Assembly: GCA_930633525.1 (NCBI GenBank)
Contig: CAKNFP010000001.1
Span: 4,153,501-4,217,500 of the forward strand
Source: Hyphomicrobiales bacterium
Lineage (GTDB): Bacteria; Pseudomonadota; Alphaproteobacteria; Rhizobiales; Beijerinckiaceae
Direction: 5' to 3'
Length of the DNA stretch: 64,000 bases
Shown here: positions 25,739 through 35,665 of the stretch, piece after piece
Layout of the letters: the number at the start of each line of letters is the position of its first letter
How positions within the stretch are numbered: the first letter of the stretch is position 1
Program-made: the position numbers and the translations under genes
Notes under the pieces: generated by a model
Seen by the model: the letters and a program-made list of their open reading frames with translations, nothing else
Database searches by the model: none
What the model was told of the DNA's origin: nothing

Positions 25739-26356
25739 TTACCGCCGCGCGTCTGGCCGCACCATCTCGAACATGACCTCTGGCGAGATCTGCGCGTAAC
25801 CGCCCGCGCCTCCGGCGCGCAGGATGGGGAGCGCAGCCGCCGTATCATAAATGCCGTTCTTCAGAAGCGCTTCGTCAATATGGACACCCACGACCTCGCC
25901 GAGGGTCAGCCAGCTGTCGACAGGTTCTCCCGCGGCAGATTTCAGGCGAATGACGTCGATCTTGATGCATTCCATGGCAACGGGGCTTTCCGCGACCCGT
26001 GGCACGCCCACCATCTGGCTCGGTGCCGGCGTCAGCCCTGCCAGCGCAAATTCATCCACGGCCGGCGGCAGGGTCGTCGAAGTGATGTTCATGGCCTCCG
26101 CAAGGGGCCGTGTTGCCAGGTTCCAGACGAACTCCCCCGTCTCGGTGATATTGCGCACGCTGTCCTTCCAGCCCGTGCTGGCGAAGCCGATGATCGGCGG
26201 CCTGTAATTGAAGGCATTGAAGAAGCTGTAGGGAGCGAGATTCAATACGCCGTCAGCGGCGCGGGACGAGATCCAGCCAATAGGGCGCGGGCCGATGATG
26301 GCGTTGAAGGGATCATGCGGCAGTCCGTGCCCCTTGGACGGCTGGTAGAAATACAT
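25739..26356 (-). CDS. Flavin reductase-like (DIM6/NTAB) protein
   Basis: 205 residues. The FMN-binding split-barrel pattern is visible: NAIIGPRPIGWISSRAADGV, then LAPYSFFNAFNYRPPIIGFA, then TGEFVWNLATRPLAEAMN. Such proteins bind FMN and act as flavin reductases or small oxidoreductases; the substrate cannot be told. It sits between marC and ptsN on the same strand, with gaps that do not require an operon. Confidence 0.86.
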   Translation of the reverse strand: MYFYQPSKGHGLPHDPFNAIIGPRPIGWISSRAADGVLNLAPYSFFNAFNYRPPIIGFASTGWKDSVRNITETGEFVWNLATRPLAEAMNITSTTLPPAVDEFALAGLTPAPSQMVGVPRVAESPVAMECIKIDVIRLKSAAGEPVDSWLTLGEVVGVHIDEALLKNGIYDTAAALPILRAGGAGGYAQISPEVMFEMVRPDARR

Positions 26357-26378
26357 GCGGACCCTCTCCGGGATGGAC

Positions 26379-26843
26379 CTACGCCGTATGCGAAACCGCG
26401 CTCTGGGTGATCAGGGCATAAAGCGCCGAGGCGTCCCGGGTGGCGCGTATGCTGTCGACCAGGCCCGGCTCGCGCAACAGCCGGGCGATACGGGCAAGCG
26501 CCTTCAGGTGATCAGCGCCCGCTGTCTCCGGTGCCAGCAGCAGGAAGATGATATCGACGGGCTGGCCGTCGAGCGCCTCGAAATCGATGGGACGCTCAAG
26601 CCGGGCCATGAGCCCGAACAGCTTGTCGACATGGGCCAGCTTGCCATGCGGAATGGCAATGCCGTCGCCGATACCGGTCGATCCCAGACGCTCGCGTTGC
26701 AGCAGCGCCTCGAAGATCTCGCGATCGTCGAGGTTGAGAAGTCGGGCAGCTTGGCTCGCGACTTCCTGGAGTGCCTGCTTTTTGCCGTTGACCTTGAGAG
26801 AGGGCAAAACAGCGTTTGGAGATATGATGTCGATAAGAGCCAT
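26379..26843 (-). CDS. ptsN: Nitrogen-regulatory PTS protein EIIA-Ntr
   Basis: 154 residues from the ATG at 26843 (MALIDIISP), the usual start of the family; an ATG seven codons upstream is possible. The phosphorylated histidine is H66 in IAIPHGKL, preceded by RERLGSTGIGDG. Receives phosphate from NPr and adjusts potassium uptake, carbon and nitrogen control. Lies downstream of rpoN as in most proteobacteria, but separated by 419 bases without the expected hpf gene. Confidence 0.95.
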   Translation of the reverse strand: MALIDIISPNAVLPSLKVNGKKQALQEVASQAARLLNLDDREIFEALLQRERLGSTGIGDGIAIPHGKLAHVDKLFGLMARLERPIDFEALDGQPVDIIFLLLAPETAGADHLKALARIARLLREPGLVDSIRATRDASALYALITQSAVSHTA

Positions 26844-27262
26844 CGTCTTGAGTACGTGCGGCAAAAGCCGCCCCCGCGAGATCGTTATGAAACGGCCTTC
26901 AAGGCCGATACGACGTCAGGCTTGCCCCTCGAAACATGGCTCGGGCGGATATCCCCGAGGCTCCTGATCACGAGGATATACGATGTTGCGAGGTCCGCCG
27001 CTAGGGGTACGAGCGCGTGCGATCGCGGGATTGAGGCCGGCGCGGCCTGCATAATTGGCAAGAACGTTGGAAATGCAGCAAAAGAACGCCGAATGCTGAT
27101 CGTGGAAAAGCCGCAAAACCATCTGTTCCTCCCTGCCTGGCCGGGGCGATCGCGTCGTGGGCCTTGGTCATCCATTCCCATCAGTCTCTAGTGCCAAGTC
27201 GTAGAAAGCTCTCCAGGATCTGTCAACGCGCCTAAGGCATTGTGTGGCTCACGGTTTCACGG
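26844..27262. other. rpoN-ptsN spacer lacking hpf
   Basis: 419 bases where many relatives carry hpf (ribosome hibernation factor, about 570 bases). No hpf-like sequence is found in any frame. A small minus-strand ORF with a good ribosome site is noted separately. A promoter for ptsN should be here, but no clear boxes could be named. Confidence 0.6.
26916..27122 (-). CDS. Possible 68-residue ORF in the rpoN-ptsN gap
   Basis: Starts at an ATG with GGGAGG five bases upstream, and runs 68 codons (MVLRLFHDQHSAFFCCISN...). The protein has a short hydrophobic patch and a Pro/Arg-rich end and no known domain. Only the ribosome site supports it. Confidence 0.28.
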   Translation of the reverse strand: MVLRLFHDQHSAFFCCISNVLANYAGRAGLNPAIARARTPSGGPRNIVYPRDQEPRGYPPEPCFEGQA

Positions 27263-28813
27263 TCACGCCCGCTGATGCATCCGGCGTCGCTCGACCGAAG
27301 ACGGAATACGCAACGATTCGCGGTATTTTGCGACGGTCCTCCGGGCAATATCGATGCCACTGTCCCGCAATTTCTGGACGATGGCATCGTCGGACAGAAC
27401 GTCCCGCAGCGTTTCCTGATCGATCATCTGCTTGATGCGATGGCGGACGGCCTCCGCCGAATGGCTCTCGGCGCCCATTACGCCCGCGATTGCCGCCGAG
27501 AAGAAATATTTCATCGCGAAGACGCCACGGCTCGTTCCGATCGCCTTGTTCGAGGTCACGCGGGAAACGGTGGATTCGTGAAGGCCGATCGCATCCGCCA
27601 CCGTCTTGAGGTTCAGGGGCCGCAGATGCTCCGCTCCATAGGCGAAGAAGCCGTCCTGCTGGCGCACGATCTCGGAGGCGACCTTCAGAATGGTCTTGGC
27701 GCGCTGCTCAAGGCTGCGCTGCAGCCAGGTGGCATTCTGGAGGCAATCGGCAATATAGGCCTTCTCCGTATCGTTACGCGCGTGGCGCGCCACCTTGGCG
27801 TGGTAGCTCTGGTTGACGAGCACCCGCGGCAACGTCTCCGGATTGAGATCGATGAGCCAGCTCCCATCGGGCGCGGTCCGCACGAAGACATCCGGCACCA
27901 GTGGCTGGACTGGCGTGGAACCGAAGGCACGGCCCGGCTTCGGATCAAGCTGGCGCACTTCCGCCAGCATGTCGGTGAGATCCTCGTCGTCCACCCCGCA
28001 GATACGCTTGAGCGCTGGGAAATCCCGGCGCGCGACCAGGGGTAGGTTGGCGATGAGCGCTTCCATCGCCGGATCAAAGCGGTCCCGCTCCCTGAGCTGG
28101 ATCGCAAGACATTCCGCGAGGCTGCGCGCGCCCACGCCGGACGGCTCGAAGCTCTGGACGAGCTTGAGCACGAGCTCCACCCGGCCGATGGCGACGTCGA
28201 GACGATCGGCAATGGCCGTGAGATCCTCGGCGAGATAGCCCACCTCGTCGATGGCATCAATCAGGAAACGGCCGATCAACTGGGTGACGGGATCCGTCGT
28301 GGCCAGGTCGAGCTGCGCTTCGAGATGACCGTGAAGGGTTTCATCCGCGACGAGCGTCGCGGCGAAATCCATGTCGTCATCGAATCCGCCGCCGCCCACA
28401 CCGCTCCACAGCGAGGACGACACCGGCAATTCGCTCCCGCCGGCAGCCTCTGCGACCCGTGGCGGTGCATCGTCCTGGAAGACATTGTCGAAGGTCGTGC
28501 CGAAATCCGCCTCGATCGTCTCGCGCTGCAGCCCGCCGTCGGGCTGGCTCCAGTCGGCAGGATCGATAGGCGCATCGAAGGAGGCAGGTGCCGCCGGCTC
28601 GTGAGCATCGGCAGGCTGCTCGTGTGGCCCATCGAAGCCGTCCTCGGCAACATCGCCACCGCGTTCCAGAAGAGGATTTGTCTCGAGTTCCGCCTCGACA
28701 TGCGCCATGAGCTCGAAATGCGACAATTGCAGCAGCTTGATCGCCTGCAACAGCTGCGGCGTCATGACCAAGGACTGCCCTTGGCGCAATTCCAGTCTGT
28801 GAGATAGAGCCAT
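27263..28813 (-). CDS. rpoN: RNA polymerase sigma-54 factor
   Basis: 516 residues. Region I is the glutamine/leucine-rich start (RLELRQGQSLVMTPQLLQ, then IKLLQLSHFEL), region II is acidic (about 60-145), and the core-binding domain follows. The DNA-binding end carries the helix-turn-helix DAIGLHESTVSRVTSNK and the RpoN box ARRTVAKYRESLRIPSS. Directs polymerase to -24/-12 promoters with enhancer-binding activators. Lies downstream of lptB, as usual in this group. Confidence 0.98.
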   Translation of the reverse strand: MALSHRLELRQGQSLVMTPQLLQAIKLLQLSHFELMAHVEAELETNPLLERGGDVAEDGFDGPHEQPADAHEPAAPASFDAPIDPADWSQPDGGLQRETIEADFGTTFDNVFQDDAPPRVAEAAGGSELPVSSSLWSGVGGGGFDDDMDFAATLVADETLHGHLEAQLDLATTDPVTQLIGRFLIDAIDEVGYLAEDLTAIADRLDVAIGRVELVLKLVQSFEPSGVGARSLAECLAIQLRERDRFDPAMEALIANLPLVARRDFPALKRICGVDDEDLTDMLAEVRQLDPKPGRAFGSTPVQPLVPDVFVRTAPDGSWLIDLNPETLPRVLVNQSYHAKVARHARNDTEKAYIADCLQNATWLQRSLEQRAKTILKVASEIVRQQDGFFAYGAEHLRPLNLKTVADAIGLHESTVSRVTSNKAIGTSRGVFAMKYFFSAAIAGVMGAESHSAEAVRHRIKQMIDQETLRDVLSDDAIVQKLRDSGIDIARRTVAKYRESLRIPSSVERRRMHQRA

Positions 28814-29148
28814 TGCCGACGCCCACCACCCTCAGCCGATGGCCGGAACACATCCCGCTAAAGTGGCCCCACCTCGGCGTGGCGAACATGCCCCCGGCTC
28901 TCGCCGCTCTATCCTGTTCTTCCCACGCCACGGATCGCCGCCGGCGCAGGGAGACACCCCGGATAGAAATCGGCACAATTCTTGCGTTCAATCTCTATCG
29001 GGTTGCGGGCGCGACGTCAAAGGCGCAATGCGCGTACCGAATGCGGCCGCATGGCAATCCCGCGTCATTGTTAACAAGCGAAATGCTTATGAATTGAGCA
29101 GCTTGGACCGCTCGCTCTGCAACGGACGCGCGCGAGCACGCCAAAAAG
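28814..29148. other. Intergenic region upstream of rpoN
   Basis: 335 bases between lptB and rpoN on the minus strand. Frames here have no domain content. It presumably holds the rpoN promoter, but I cannot point to convincing boxes or hairpins. Confidence 0.5.
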
Positions 29149-29988
29149 TTACAGGTGAAAATCTTCACCGAGATAGAGCCGACGCACGTCCTGGTCTGCG
29201 ATAATCTCGTCCGGCGTGCCCTCGGTCAGCACACGACCGGAATGAATGATATAGGCACGATCGATCAGCCCGAGCGTCTCGCGCACGTTATGGTCGGTGA
29301 TAAGCACCCCGATACCCCTTCGGGTCAGGTGTCGCACGAGATTCTGGATATCGCCGACCGCGATGGGATCGATACCTGCGAAGGGCTCGTCGAGAAGCAT
29401 GAATGACGGATTACCGGCGAGCGCGCGGGCGATTTCGCAGCGGCGCCGCTCACCGCCTGATAATGCGATAGAGGGGGATTTGCGCAACCGCGCGATGTCG
29501 AATTCCTCAAGCAGCTCATCGAGCTTGCGATCCCGCGCCTTGCGGTCGGGTTCCACCGCCTCGAGCACGGCCCGTATATTGTCCTCCACACTCAGCCCTC
29601 GGAAGATTGAGGCCTCCTGCGGGAGATAGCCGATTCCGAGGCGCGCGCGCCGATACATCGGAAGATGGGTGATGTCGTGGCCATCGAGGCTGATCATGCC
29701 ACGGTCGGCGCCCACCAGCCCGGTGATCATGTAGAAGATGGTCGTCTTTCCGGCGCCGTTCGGCCCGAGCAGCCCAACGGCCTCGCCATTGCTGAGATGC
29801 AGCGTCGCATCCTGAACGACGGTGCGGCCGCGATAGCTCTTCTCGAGCCCATGCACCGAGAGAATGCCACTTCCCATGACGCGGCCCTGCACGGCGCCCT
29901 CGCTCTCCGCGGATGAGGAAGCACCGAGAGTCGTCGTCGAGGAGGCGGCATAACTGGCGCCGACTGGCTGATCCATGATCTGATCCAT
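29149..29988 (-). CDS. lptB: LPS export ABC transporter ATP-binding protein LptB
   Basis: 279 residues, about 40 longer than E. coli LptB because of a Ser/Ala-rich N-terminal extension (1-40); a start at the internal ATG before GSGILSVHGLEKSYRG would give the normal length. Walker A GPNGAGKTT, signature LSGGERRR, Walker B FMLLDEPFAGIDP and the switch His in LITDHNVRE are complete. Powers extraction of LPS from the inner membrane with LptFG and LptC. Third gene of lptC-lptA-lptB. Confidence 0.97.
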   Translation of the reverse strand: MDQIMDQPVGASYAASSTTTLGASSSAESEGAVQGRVMGSGILSVHGLEKSYRGRTVVQDATLHLSNGEAVGLLGPNGAGKTTIFYMITGLVGADRGMISLDGHDITHLPMYRRARLGIGYLPQEASIFRGLSVEDNIRAVLEAVEPDRKARDRKLDELLEEFDIARLRKSPSIALSGGERRRCEIARALAGNPSFMLLDEPFAGIDPIAVGDIQNLVRHLTRRGIGVLITDHNVRETLGLIDRAYIIHSGRVLTEGTPDEIIADQDVRRLYLGEDFHL

Positions 29989-30015
29989 TCTAACGCCCGG
30001 CTGCCCGCTCGCCGC

Positions 30016-30663
30016 TCAGCGGCCCGGACGCGATTGGGCTGGCTTCTGCCCGGGCTCGGCGCTGCCGGGAACGAAGACGCCCTGCACGCGGCCGCCCGGC
30101 CGCGATTCACAATTGGCGATGCTCGTGTCCAAATTATAGACGATGCGATCGCATTGCTGCACGTTGGGGCCCTGGCTCAAAGCGACGCGCCCCGTGAGGA
30201 TGACCTTGTTGTCGCCCCGGTCATAGGTCGCGTTCTCGCCAGTCGCGGTCTGGTCCTTGGAGACGACCGTCACGGGTCCCTTGCAGTCGAGCCTGCGAAT
30301 ATTGCTGTTCTCCCCGCCCGGCTGGGCAGCGGGTTGCGCCGGCCGTTGCGCGCCGGTGGCGCCGCCCATCGCGCTTTGCTCATAATAGACGTTGAGCAGC
30401 GAGCACCGCATGGTCGTGTCGCCCTGCACGGCAACCACATTGCCGGAGAAGCTGGCGCGCTGCTCCCGATCGAAGATATCCAGGCGATCGGCGTCGATCT
30501 TGATCGGCTCCTTGTTGTTGGAACCGATACCTCCGAGGGGCGAATTCTTTGGCCCTTGCTGCTGCGGCGCGGCTTTCTGGGCAAGAGCGGCGGGCGCAAC
30601 CGCCGCAATCGCAATCGGCAGGGCCAAGGCGAAGCCTACATGCGATAGGAAGCAACGCTTCAT
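30016..30663 (-). CDS. lptA: LPS transport periplasmic protein LptA (OstA domain)
   Basis: 215 residues from the ATG at 30663, which is preceded by GAGAGACGAG and opens with a signal peptide (FALALPIAIAAVAPAALAQ). The OstA-like beta strands are visible: KIDADRLDIFDREQRASFSG, then NVVAVQGDTTMRCSLLNVYY. The tail is Pro/Gly-rich. Forms the periplasmic bridge for LPS between LptC and LptD. Starts ten bases after the lptC stop. Confidence 0.92.
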   Translation of the reverse strand: MKRCFLSHVGFALALPIAIAAVAPAALAQKAAPQQQGPKNSPLGGIGSNNKEPIKIDADRLDIFDREQRASFSGNVVAVQGDTTMRCSLLNVYYEQSAMGGATGAQRPAQPAAQPGGENSNIRRLDCKGPVTVVSKDQTATGENATYDRGDNKVILTGRVALSQGPNVQQCDRIVYNLDTSIANCESRPGGRVQGVFVPGSAEPGQKPAQSRPGR

Positions 30664-30673
30664 GGCTCGTCTC

Positions 30674-31375
30674 TCAATCGTTGGTAGCAGGAGGGGTCGA
30701 TCGGGCCTTATCAGATTCCATGATGGCCCGCACCCGCCCTTGGAAGACGATGTGCTTGCCATTGTCATCGATATCAAGCTTGTCTGCTTTAATCGAGCCT
30801 CCATCGATATCAACCCTCACCGGCTCCGCCGATGAAACCTTACCGCCCTTGAAATCGACGGATGCGGTCGTGAGATGGGCGCTATAGCCCGTATCCGTGC
30901 GCACGTTGACGCGTCCGGCGAGTTCCAGCAGCTCGGTCTGGGAGTCATAAACGCCCGTCGTCGCTTCGATATGAGCCTGGCCGTTATTTTCCAGCGTCAC
31001 TTTGCCGGTGATTTCGTTGAGTTCCACGATATTGGGCTTGCGCGCATCCTGGGATGCGGACGCCGCCGTCATCTCATAGGGCCGCGACCCCGCGCGGTAT
31101 CCCCGAAGCTTCGGGGCAGCCATGGTGATCTTCGTGCCGGACAGGCTGACCGGGCCGAGCGTGAGGCCGCGCAAGCGGCCGAACGGATCGAAAATGCCGA
31201 TGATCAGCACGAGGATCACGGCGGTTGCCGCACCGATGGGGATGGCCTTCTTGAAAAAGCGCACGCGCGCGGAATGCCTCACGGCGGCGGCGTATCCCCC
31301 GCGCTGTGGACGCTTCGCGTTGCTACTGTTCGGTGCGCCCAAAGGCGACGCCATCTTTAGGGTCGGTTGATCCAT
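30674..31375 (-). CDS. lptC: LPS export protein LptC
   Basis: 233 residues: a basic cytosolic start, one membrane anchor (about 46-64, AIPIGAATAVILVLIIGIF), then a periplasmic beta-jellyroll domain with repeated strand pairs such as ITGKVTLENNGQAHIEATTG and GYSAHLTTASVDFKGGKV. Links the LptBFG complex to LptA. First gene of the lpt run. Confidence 0.92.
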   Translation of the reverse strand: MDQPTLKMASPLGAPNSSNAKRPQRGGYAAAVRHSARVRFFKKAIPIGAATAVILVLIIGIFDPFGRLRGLTLGPVSLSGTKITMAAPKLRGYRAGSRPYEMTAASASQDARKPNIVELNEITGKVTLENNGQAHIEATTGVYDSQTELLELAGRVNVRTDTGYSAHLTTASVDFKGGKVSSAEPVRVDIDGGSIKADKLDIDDNGKHIVFQGRVRAIMESDKARSTPPATND

Positions 31376-31476
31376 CGTGTCCTGAACCCGCGCGGCCCTC
31401 CCGCATCACGCCCTTCAATCAGCGAAACCCGTGGCAAAGTTGTGGCCCGCCCAGCGCCTGATATCCAGCCGGTCGA

Positions 31477-32091
31477 TCAACTATGCGCAAAAATGTCAAC
31501 CTCCGGCCATCCGAGAAGATCGAGCCGGGCCCGGGTCGGCAGAAAATCGAAACAAGCGGCCGCAATCTCAGTCCTTCCCTCGCGGGCAAGGGATACATCC
31601 AGTTTCTGCTTGACGGCATGGAGATGCAGGACGTCCGACGCGGCATAGGCGACCTGGGCCTCCGTCAATGTGTCGGCGCCCCAATCGGACGATTGCTGCT
31701 GCTTCGAGATATCGACGGAAAGCAGTTCCTTCAGGAGGTCCTTGAGGCCATGGCGGTCGGTGTAGGTCCGGGTGAGCTTCGAGGCGATCTTCGTGCAGTA
31801 GACCGGAGCCGGCATGACGCCGAGCCGATGGAACAATACCGCGAGGTCGAAACGCGCGAAATGGAAGATCTTCAGCACCTTGGGATCAGCGAGAAGCTTG
31901 ATCAGATTCTCCGGCGGCGGCCCGTCGCGGAGAATCTGCACGACCTCGGCCGACCCGTCGCCGCGGGAGAGCTGAACGACGCAAAGCCGGTCGCGGTGCG
32001 GATTGAGTCCAAGCGTCTCCGTATCGACCGCGACAGACGAGCCGAAATCAAGACCGGGCGGAAGATCTCCGCGATGCAGACGAATGGCCAT
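31477..32091 (-). CDS. rnd: Ribonuclease D-type 3'-5' exonuclease
   Basis: 204 residues, only the DEDDy exonuclease domain without the HRDC domains of E. coli RNase D, as is common in alphaproteobacteria. Exo I: VAVDTETLGL; Exo II: KIFHFARFDLAVL; Exo III: QVAYAASDVLHLH, with the Tyr and Asp in place. Trims 3' ends of tRNA and other stable RNAs. Transcribed divergently from purU across about 290 bases that hold no gene. Confidence 0.93.
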   Translation of the reverse strand: MAIRLHRGDLPPGLDFGSSVAVDTETLGLNPHRDRLCVVQLSRGDGSAEVVQILRDGPPPENLIKLLADPKVLKIFHFARFDLAVLFHRLGVMPAPVYCTKIASKLTRTYTDRHGLKDLLKELLSVDISKQQQSSDWGADTLTEAQVAYAASDVLHLHAVKQKLDVSLAREGRTEIAAACFDFLPTRARLDLLGWPEVDIFAHS

Positions 32092-32380
32092 TCAACACCT
32101 TGGGATTGAGATCACGTAATGTCCGACAGGGCCTGCCGCAAGACCGACTTCGGCCCGTCCGGCCCCTTCGGCTCGAAAAGCTGCCGTGGTGTAACACCTC
32201 ACGCAGGGTTGCGACAAGCAATCGCCACAATTGCGACACCGGACCGTCCCGTGACGACGCACTACCCCCGCATTCTCGGCCCTTGCGTTCTCGGCCCGGC
32301 GACGGCATGTAGCCGGCAGGGCCGCCACAAGGCGCCGCCCGCCACGGAACCGTATTTATCAAGGCCCGCCGGAGTGCCCG

Positions 32381-33244
32381 ATGTCTCGTGCCAACCATGT
32401 GCTGACCCTGTCGTGCATCAACCGCCCCGGCATCGTTTCCGCCGTTTCGACCTACCTGTTCGAGACGGGTTGCAATATCAACCAGGCTCACCAGTTCGAT
32501 GACACCGAGACCGGCCGGTTCTTCATGCGCGTGGTTTTCGATCGCGTGGCGTCCGAGCCGAGCCAGGCGGCTCTGGAAGACGGCTTCCGCGCGGTTGCCG
32601 AGCGTTTCGGTATGGATTGGCGCATGAGCAACCCGGCAGCGAAGCGCCGCGTCATGATCCTCGTCTCGAAATTTGACCATTGCCTCGCCGATCTCCTCTA
32701 CCGCTGGCGCATCGAGGAACTGCCGATGGACATCGCGGCCATCGTCGCCAACCATCCGCGGGACACCTACGCCCATCACGACTTCGACGGCATTCCCTTC
32801 CATTATCTGCCCGTGACGAAAGACACCAAGCTCGAGCAGGAACACGCCCTGTGGGAACTGGTGCAATCGACGCGCAGCGACATCGTCGTCCTCGCCCGCT
32901 ACATGCAGGTGCTCTCGGAAGGGCTCTCGGCGAAGCTTACCGGGCGGTGCATCAATATCCACCATTCCTTCCTCCCGGGCTTCAAGGGAGCCAAGCCCTA
33001 TCACCAGGCCTTCGCTCGCGGCGTCAAGGTCATCGGCGCGACGGCGCACTACGTCACCAGCGATCTCGACGAAGGCCCGATCATCGCGCAGGACGTGGAG
33101 CGGGTCAGCCACGCGGACTTCCCCGAAGATCTTGTCCGCAAAGGGCGGGATATCGAGCGGCGGGTGCTCGCGCGCGCGCTCAGCTATCACCTGGAGGATC
33201 GCGTCATCCTGAACGGCCGCAAGACGGTCGTATTTGATACCTAA
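32381..33244 (+). CDS. purU: Formyltetrahydrofolate deformylase
   Basis: 287 residues. N-terminal ACT domain (about 5-85, [20 protein letters not shown]) and formyltransferase-like domain. The catalytic set is seen in [18 protein letters not shown] (Asn, His) and [16 protein letters not shown] (Asp). Releases formate from 10-formyl-THF, balancing the one-carbon pool and feeding PurT. Single gene. Confidence 0.97.
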   Translation: MSRANHVLTLSCINRPGIVSAVSTYLFETGCNINQAHQFDDTETGRFFMRVVFDRVASEPSQAALEDGFRAVAERFGMDWRMSNPAAKRRVMILVSKFDHCLADLLYRWRIEELPMDIAAIVANHPRDTYAHHDFDGIPFHYLPVTKDTKLEQEHALWELVQSTRSDIVVLARYMQVLSEGLSAKLTGRCINIHHSFLPGFKGAKPYHQAFARGVKVIGATAHYVTSDLDEGPIIAQDVERVSHADFPEDLVRKGRDIERRVLARALSYHLEDRVILNGRKTVVFDT

Positions 33245-33391
33245 AAGCGAAACTGGCTTCCCGAAGCGTCCCGCTCAACTGCCGTTCACCGTGATCCGAG
33301 CCCCGGCTTGACCCTGGAGCAGCCGATCCTCACTCTCGGCGAACCCTTTGCCGCGCTGCGCCGCGAGGAGCATTGGGCACCGAGGTGACGC

Positions 33392-34597
33392 ATGAAGACC
33401 CTGTTTCGGACGATTGCAGCCGCGCTGCTTTTGACGGGAGCAACCTTGTCTTCGGCTCTGGCCGCTCCCTGCTCCACCCGCCAGCCCTTCGAAGCCTGGC
33501 TCGCGGACGTGAAGGCGGAGGCCGCCGCTGCCGGCGTGACGCCGCGCGGACTGGCTGCGCTCAATGGCCTGACCTACGATCCCCAGATCGTGGCCCGCGA
33601 TCGGGCGCAGGGTGTCTTTCAGCAGAGCTTCCTGCAGTTTTCGGATCGCATGGTGTCGGCGGACCGTCTTCAGCGCGGAGGTCGCTTCCTGAAAAGCGAA
33701 GCCGCGACATTCGATCATATCGCGCGAACCTACGGCGTGCCCGGGCCGGTGATCGTGGCGTTCTGGGGCCTCGAGACCGATTTTGGCGCGGTGATGGGCA
33801 ACATGTCCACGCTGCGCTCGCTGGCCACATTGGCCTATGATTGCCGACGTCCGGCGATGTTCCGCGCCGAACTCATCGACGCCCTGAAGATCGTAGACCG
33901 TGGCGATCTCCAAGCCAGCGACATGCGCGGCGCCTGGGCGGGAGAGCTCGGCCAGTTCCAGTTCATGCCGTCCTACTATCTTAAATATGCGGTGGACGAG
34001 GATGGCGACGGCCGCCGCGACCTGCTGCGCAGCCGCGCCGACGCGCTGGCTTCCGCCGGCAATTTCCTGGCATCGCTGGGCTGGCGGCGCGGGGAGCCCT
34101 GGCTGCGCGAGGTGCGCGTGCCCGAAAGCCTGGACTGGAAACAGGCGGATCTCGCCATCAAGCATCCGGTATCGGTCTGGGCCCAATGGGGCGTCACCCT
34201 GCCGAATGGCAGCGCCCTGCCTGCCGAAGAGCGAGAGGCTTCGCTCCATCTGCCGATGGGACGCCTTGGCCCCGCCTTCCTTGCCTATGACAATTTCCAG
34301 GTATTCCTGAAGTGGAACCAGTCGCTGGTCTATTCGACGACAGCCGCCTACTTCGCCAATCGCCTAGCGGGCGCACCGCCGATCAGCAGAGGGCGCGGGC
34401 GTGTTACGCCGCTCAATGCCCAGGACACATCCGACTTGCAGAGGCTGCTCTCGGCGAAGGGATGGGATCCTGGTCCCATCGACGGTAAATTGGGCACCGC
34501 GACGCGCACAGCCGTTCGCGATGCCCAGAGCCGTTTTGGCCTGCCCGCCGATTCCTATCCTTCGCAGGAGCTGCTGGAGACCCTGCGCCGCAATTGA
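33392..34597 (+). CDS. Lytic murein transglycosylase, MltB-like, with peptidoglycan-binding domain
   Basis: 401 residues. Signal peptide (TIAAALLLTGATLSSALA), then an SLT/MltB-type domain with catalytic Glu in IVAFWGLETDFGAVMGN and the ELGQFQFMPSYYLKYAVD block, and a PG_binding_1 domain at the end (LQRLLSAKGWDPGPIDGKLG). Cleaves glycan strands in the periplasm to 1,6-anhydro products. Not a lipoprotein by its signal, unlike E. coli MltB. Confidence 0.94.
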   Translation: MKTLFRTIAAALLLTGATLSSALAAPCSTRQPFEAWLADVKAEAAAAGVTPRGLAALNGLTYDPQIVARDRAQGVFQQSFLQFSDRMVSADRLQRGGRFLKSEAATFDHIARTYGVPGPVIVAFWGLETDFGAVMGNMSTLRSLATLAYDCRRPAMFRAELIDALKIVDRGDLQASDMRGAWAGELGQFQFMPSYYLKYAVDEDGDGRRDLLRSRADALASAGNFLASLGWRRGEPWLREVRVPESLDWKQADLAIKHPVSVWAQWGVTLPNGSALPAEEREASLHLPMGRLGPAFLAYDNFQVFLKWNQSLVYSTTAAYFANRLAGAPPISRGRGRVTPLNAQDTSDLQRLLSAKGWDPGPIDGKLGTATRTAVRDAQSRFGLPADSYPSQELLETLRRN

Positions 34598-34728
34598 CCT
34601 GGCGTGGAAGGAAAAAGCAGGCAAGACCCATAGCATCGCACCGCTTATGCGGTTTCTGATGAATTCGATGCTTATTCAAAGAGATAAAGCGACGCACCCG
34701 ATCCCTGTGAGCGTCCGCCAGGCTAGGG

Positions 34729-35157
34729 TTATTGGCGTTGCGCGGCGAGAAGGTCGCGGATCTCCGTCAGCAGCTTCACGTCGGCCGGAGCCTCGGGCGC
34801 CTTTTGCTCGACCTTTTCCTCGCGACGCAGCCTGTTGATGCCTTTGACGACGAGGAAGAGAATCCAGGCGACGATCAAGAAGTTGATCGCGACGGTCACG
34901 AAATTGCCCCATGCCAGAACCGCGCCCTGTTCGCGCGCCGCCGCGAGGGACGTTGCCGTGACATTACTGCTCAACGGGATGAAATAATTCGCGAAATCGA
35001 TGCCGCCACCGGTGATGGCACCCAGGATGGGGTTGAAGAGGTCATTGACGACGGATTCGACGATACGGCTGAACGCGGCGCCGATGATGACACCGATGGC
35101 GAGGTCCATGACATTGCCCTTGAGGGCAAACTCCCGAAACTCCTTGACGATGGACAT
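34729..35157 (-). CDS. mscL: Large-conductance mechanosensitive channel
   Basis: 142 residues, standard for MscL. N-terminal helix [20 protein letters not shown], first pore helix with the glycine-rich [15 protein letters not shown], the periplasmic loop with [18 protein letters not shown], second membrane segment [20 protein letters not shown], and a charged cytoplasmic helix. Forms a homopentamer that opens on osmotic downshock. Confidence 0.98.
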   Translation of the reverse strand: MSIVKEFREFALKGNVMDLAIGVIIGAAFSRIVESVVNDLFNPILGAITGGGIDFANYFIPLSSNVTATSLAAAREQGAVLAWGNFVTVAINFLIVAWILFLVVKGINRLRREEKVEQKAPEAPADVKLLTEIRDLLAAQRQ

Positions 35158-35665
35158 AACGAGACCCTTCCTGTTTTGGTCGACTTAAAGCCTGTTCTGA
35201 TGAAGCTTGCGCACCGGTGAAACCTCACGACGGAGCGGATTGTTTCGACCGGAACCGCTCCAACATGGGATTGCGAGCAAGCCCGCTCAGCGCGCCCCTT
35301 TACGATGGCAGAGACTACGGTCCGGGTACCCTTTGCAACTGCGCGCTGTACACGTGCTCCGGCTCCTGACCGTACGAATCGCCCGATATTTGCCGTTTTT
35401 CACAGCCGACGCTACTCTTCCCAAAGAAAAGAGCTGTATGGGCTGGAGTTTGGGCGCTCTAAACTCTGAGTGCCTTACTTTCAGTCCACGGTGTTCAGTG
35501 CCTGGATGGTTGAGTGCCTTGATGTCTGGGGGAGGACTGCGGGCATCCAATGCAGATTAAGTTTCATACCGCGCCCTTCGCGAGCGGAGGTCTGAACCAC
35601 GACCCGGCGGGCCGGCGAGCTCACAACCGCGTTGTGGACATGACTATTCCTCGGCAAGGTGCCTC
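35158..35665. other. Intergenic region before the hybrid kinase
   Basis: About 500 bases. Contains three loose copies of AGTGCCT at 35469, 35497 and 35513, with irregular spacing, of unknown meaning. An open frame at 35207-35560 has no domain and no good ribosome site. Presumably holds the promoters of mscL and of the kinase gene. Confidence 0.45.

Noticed and set aside
35468..35521. Three AGTGCCT words as a possible direct-repeat operator or short CRISPR-like array
   Set aside because: Only seven bases are shared and the spacing is irregular (28 and 16 bases). No CRISPR array or cas gene is present in the window.
35207..35560. Possible 117-residue protein before the hybrid kinase
   Set aside because: No ribosome site, no domain, and the residue mix is unnatural.
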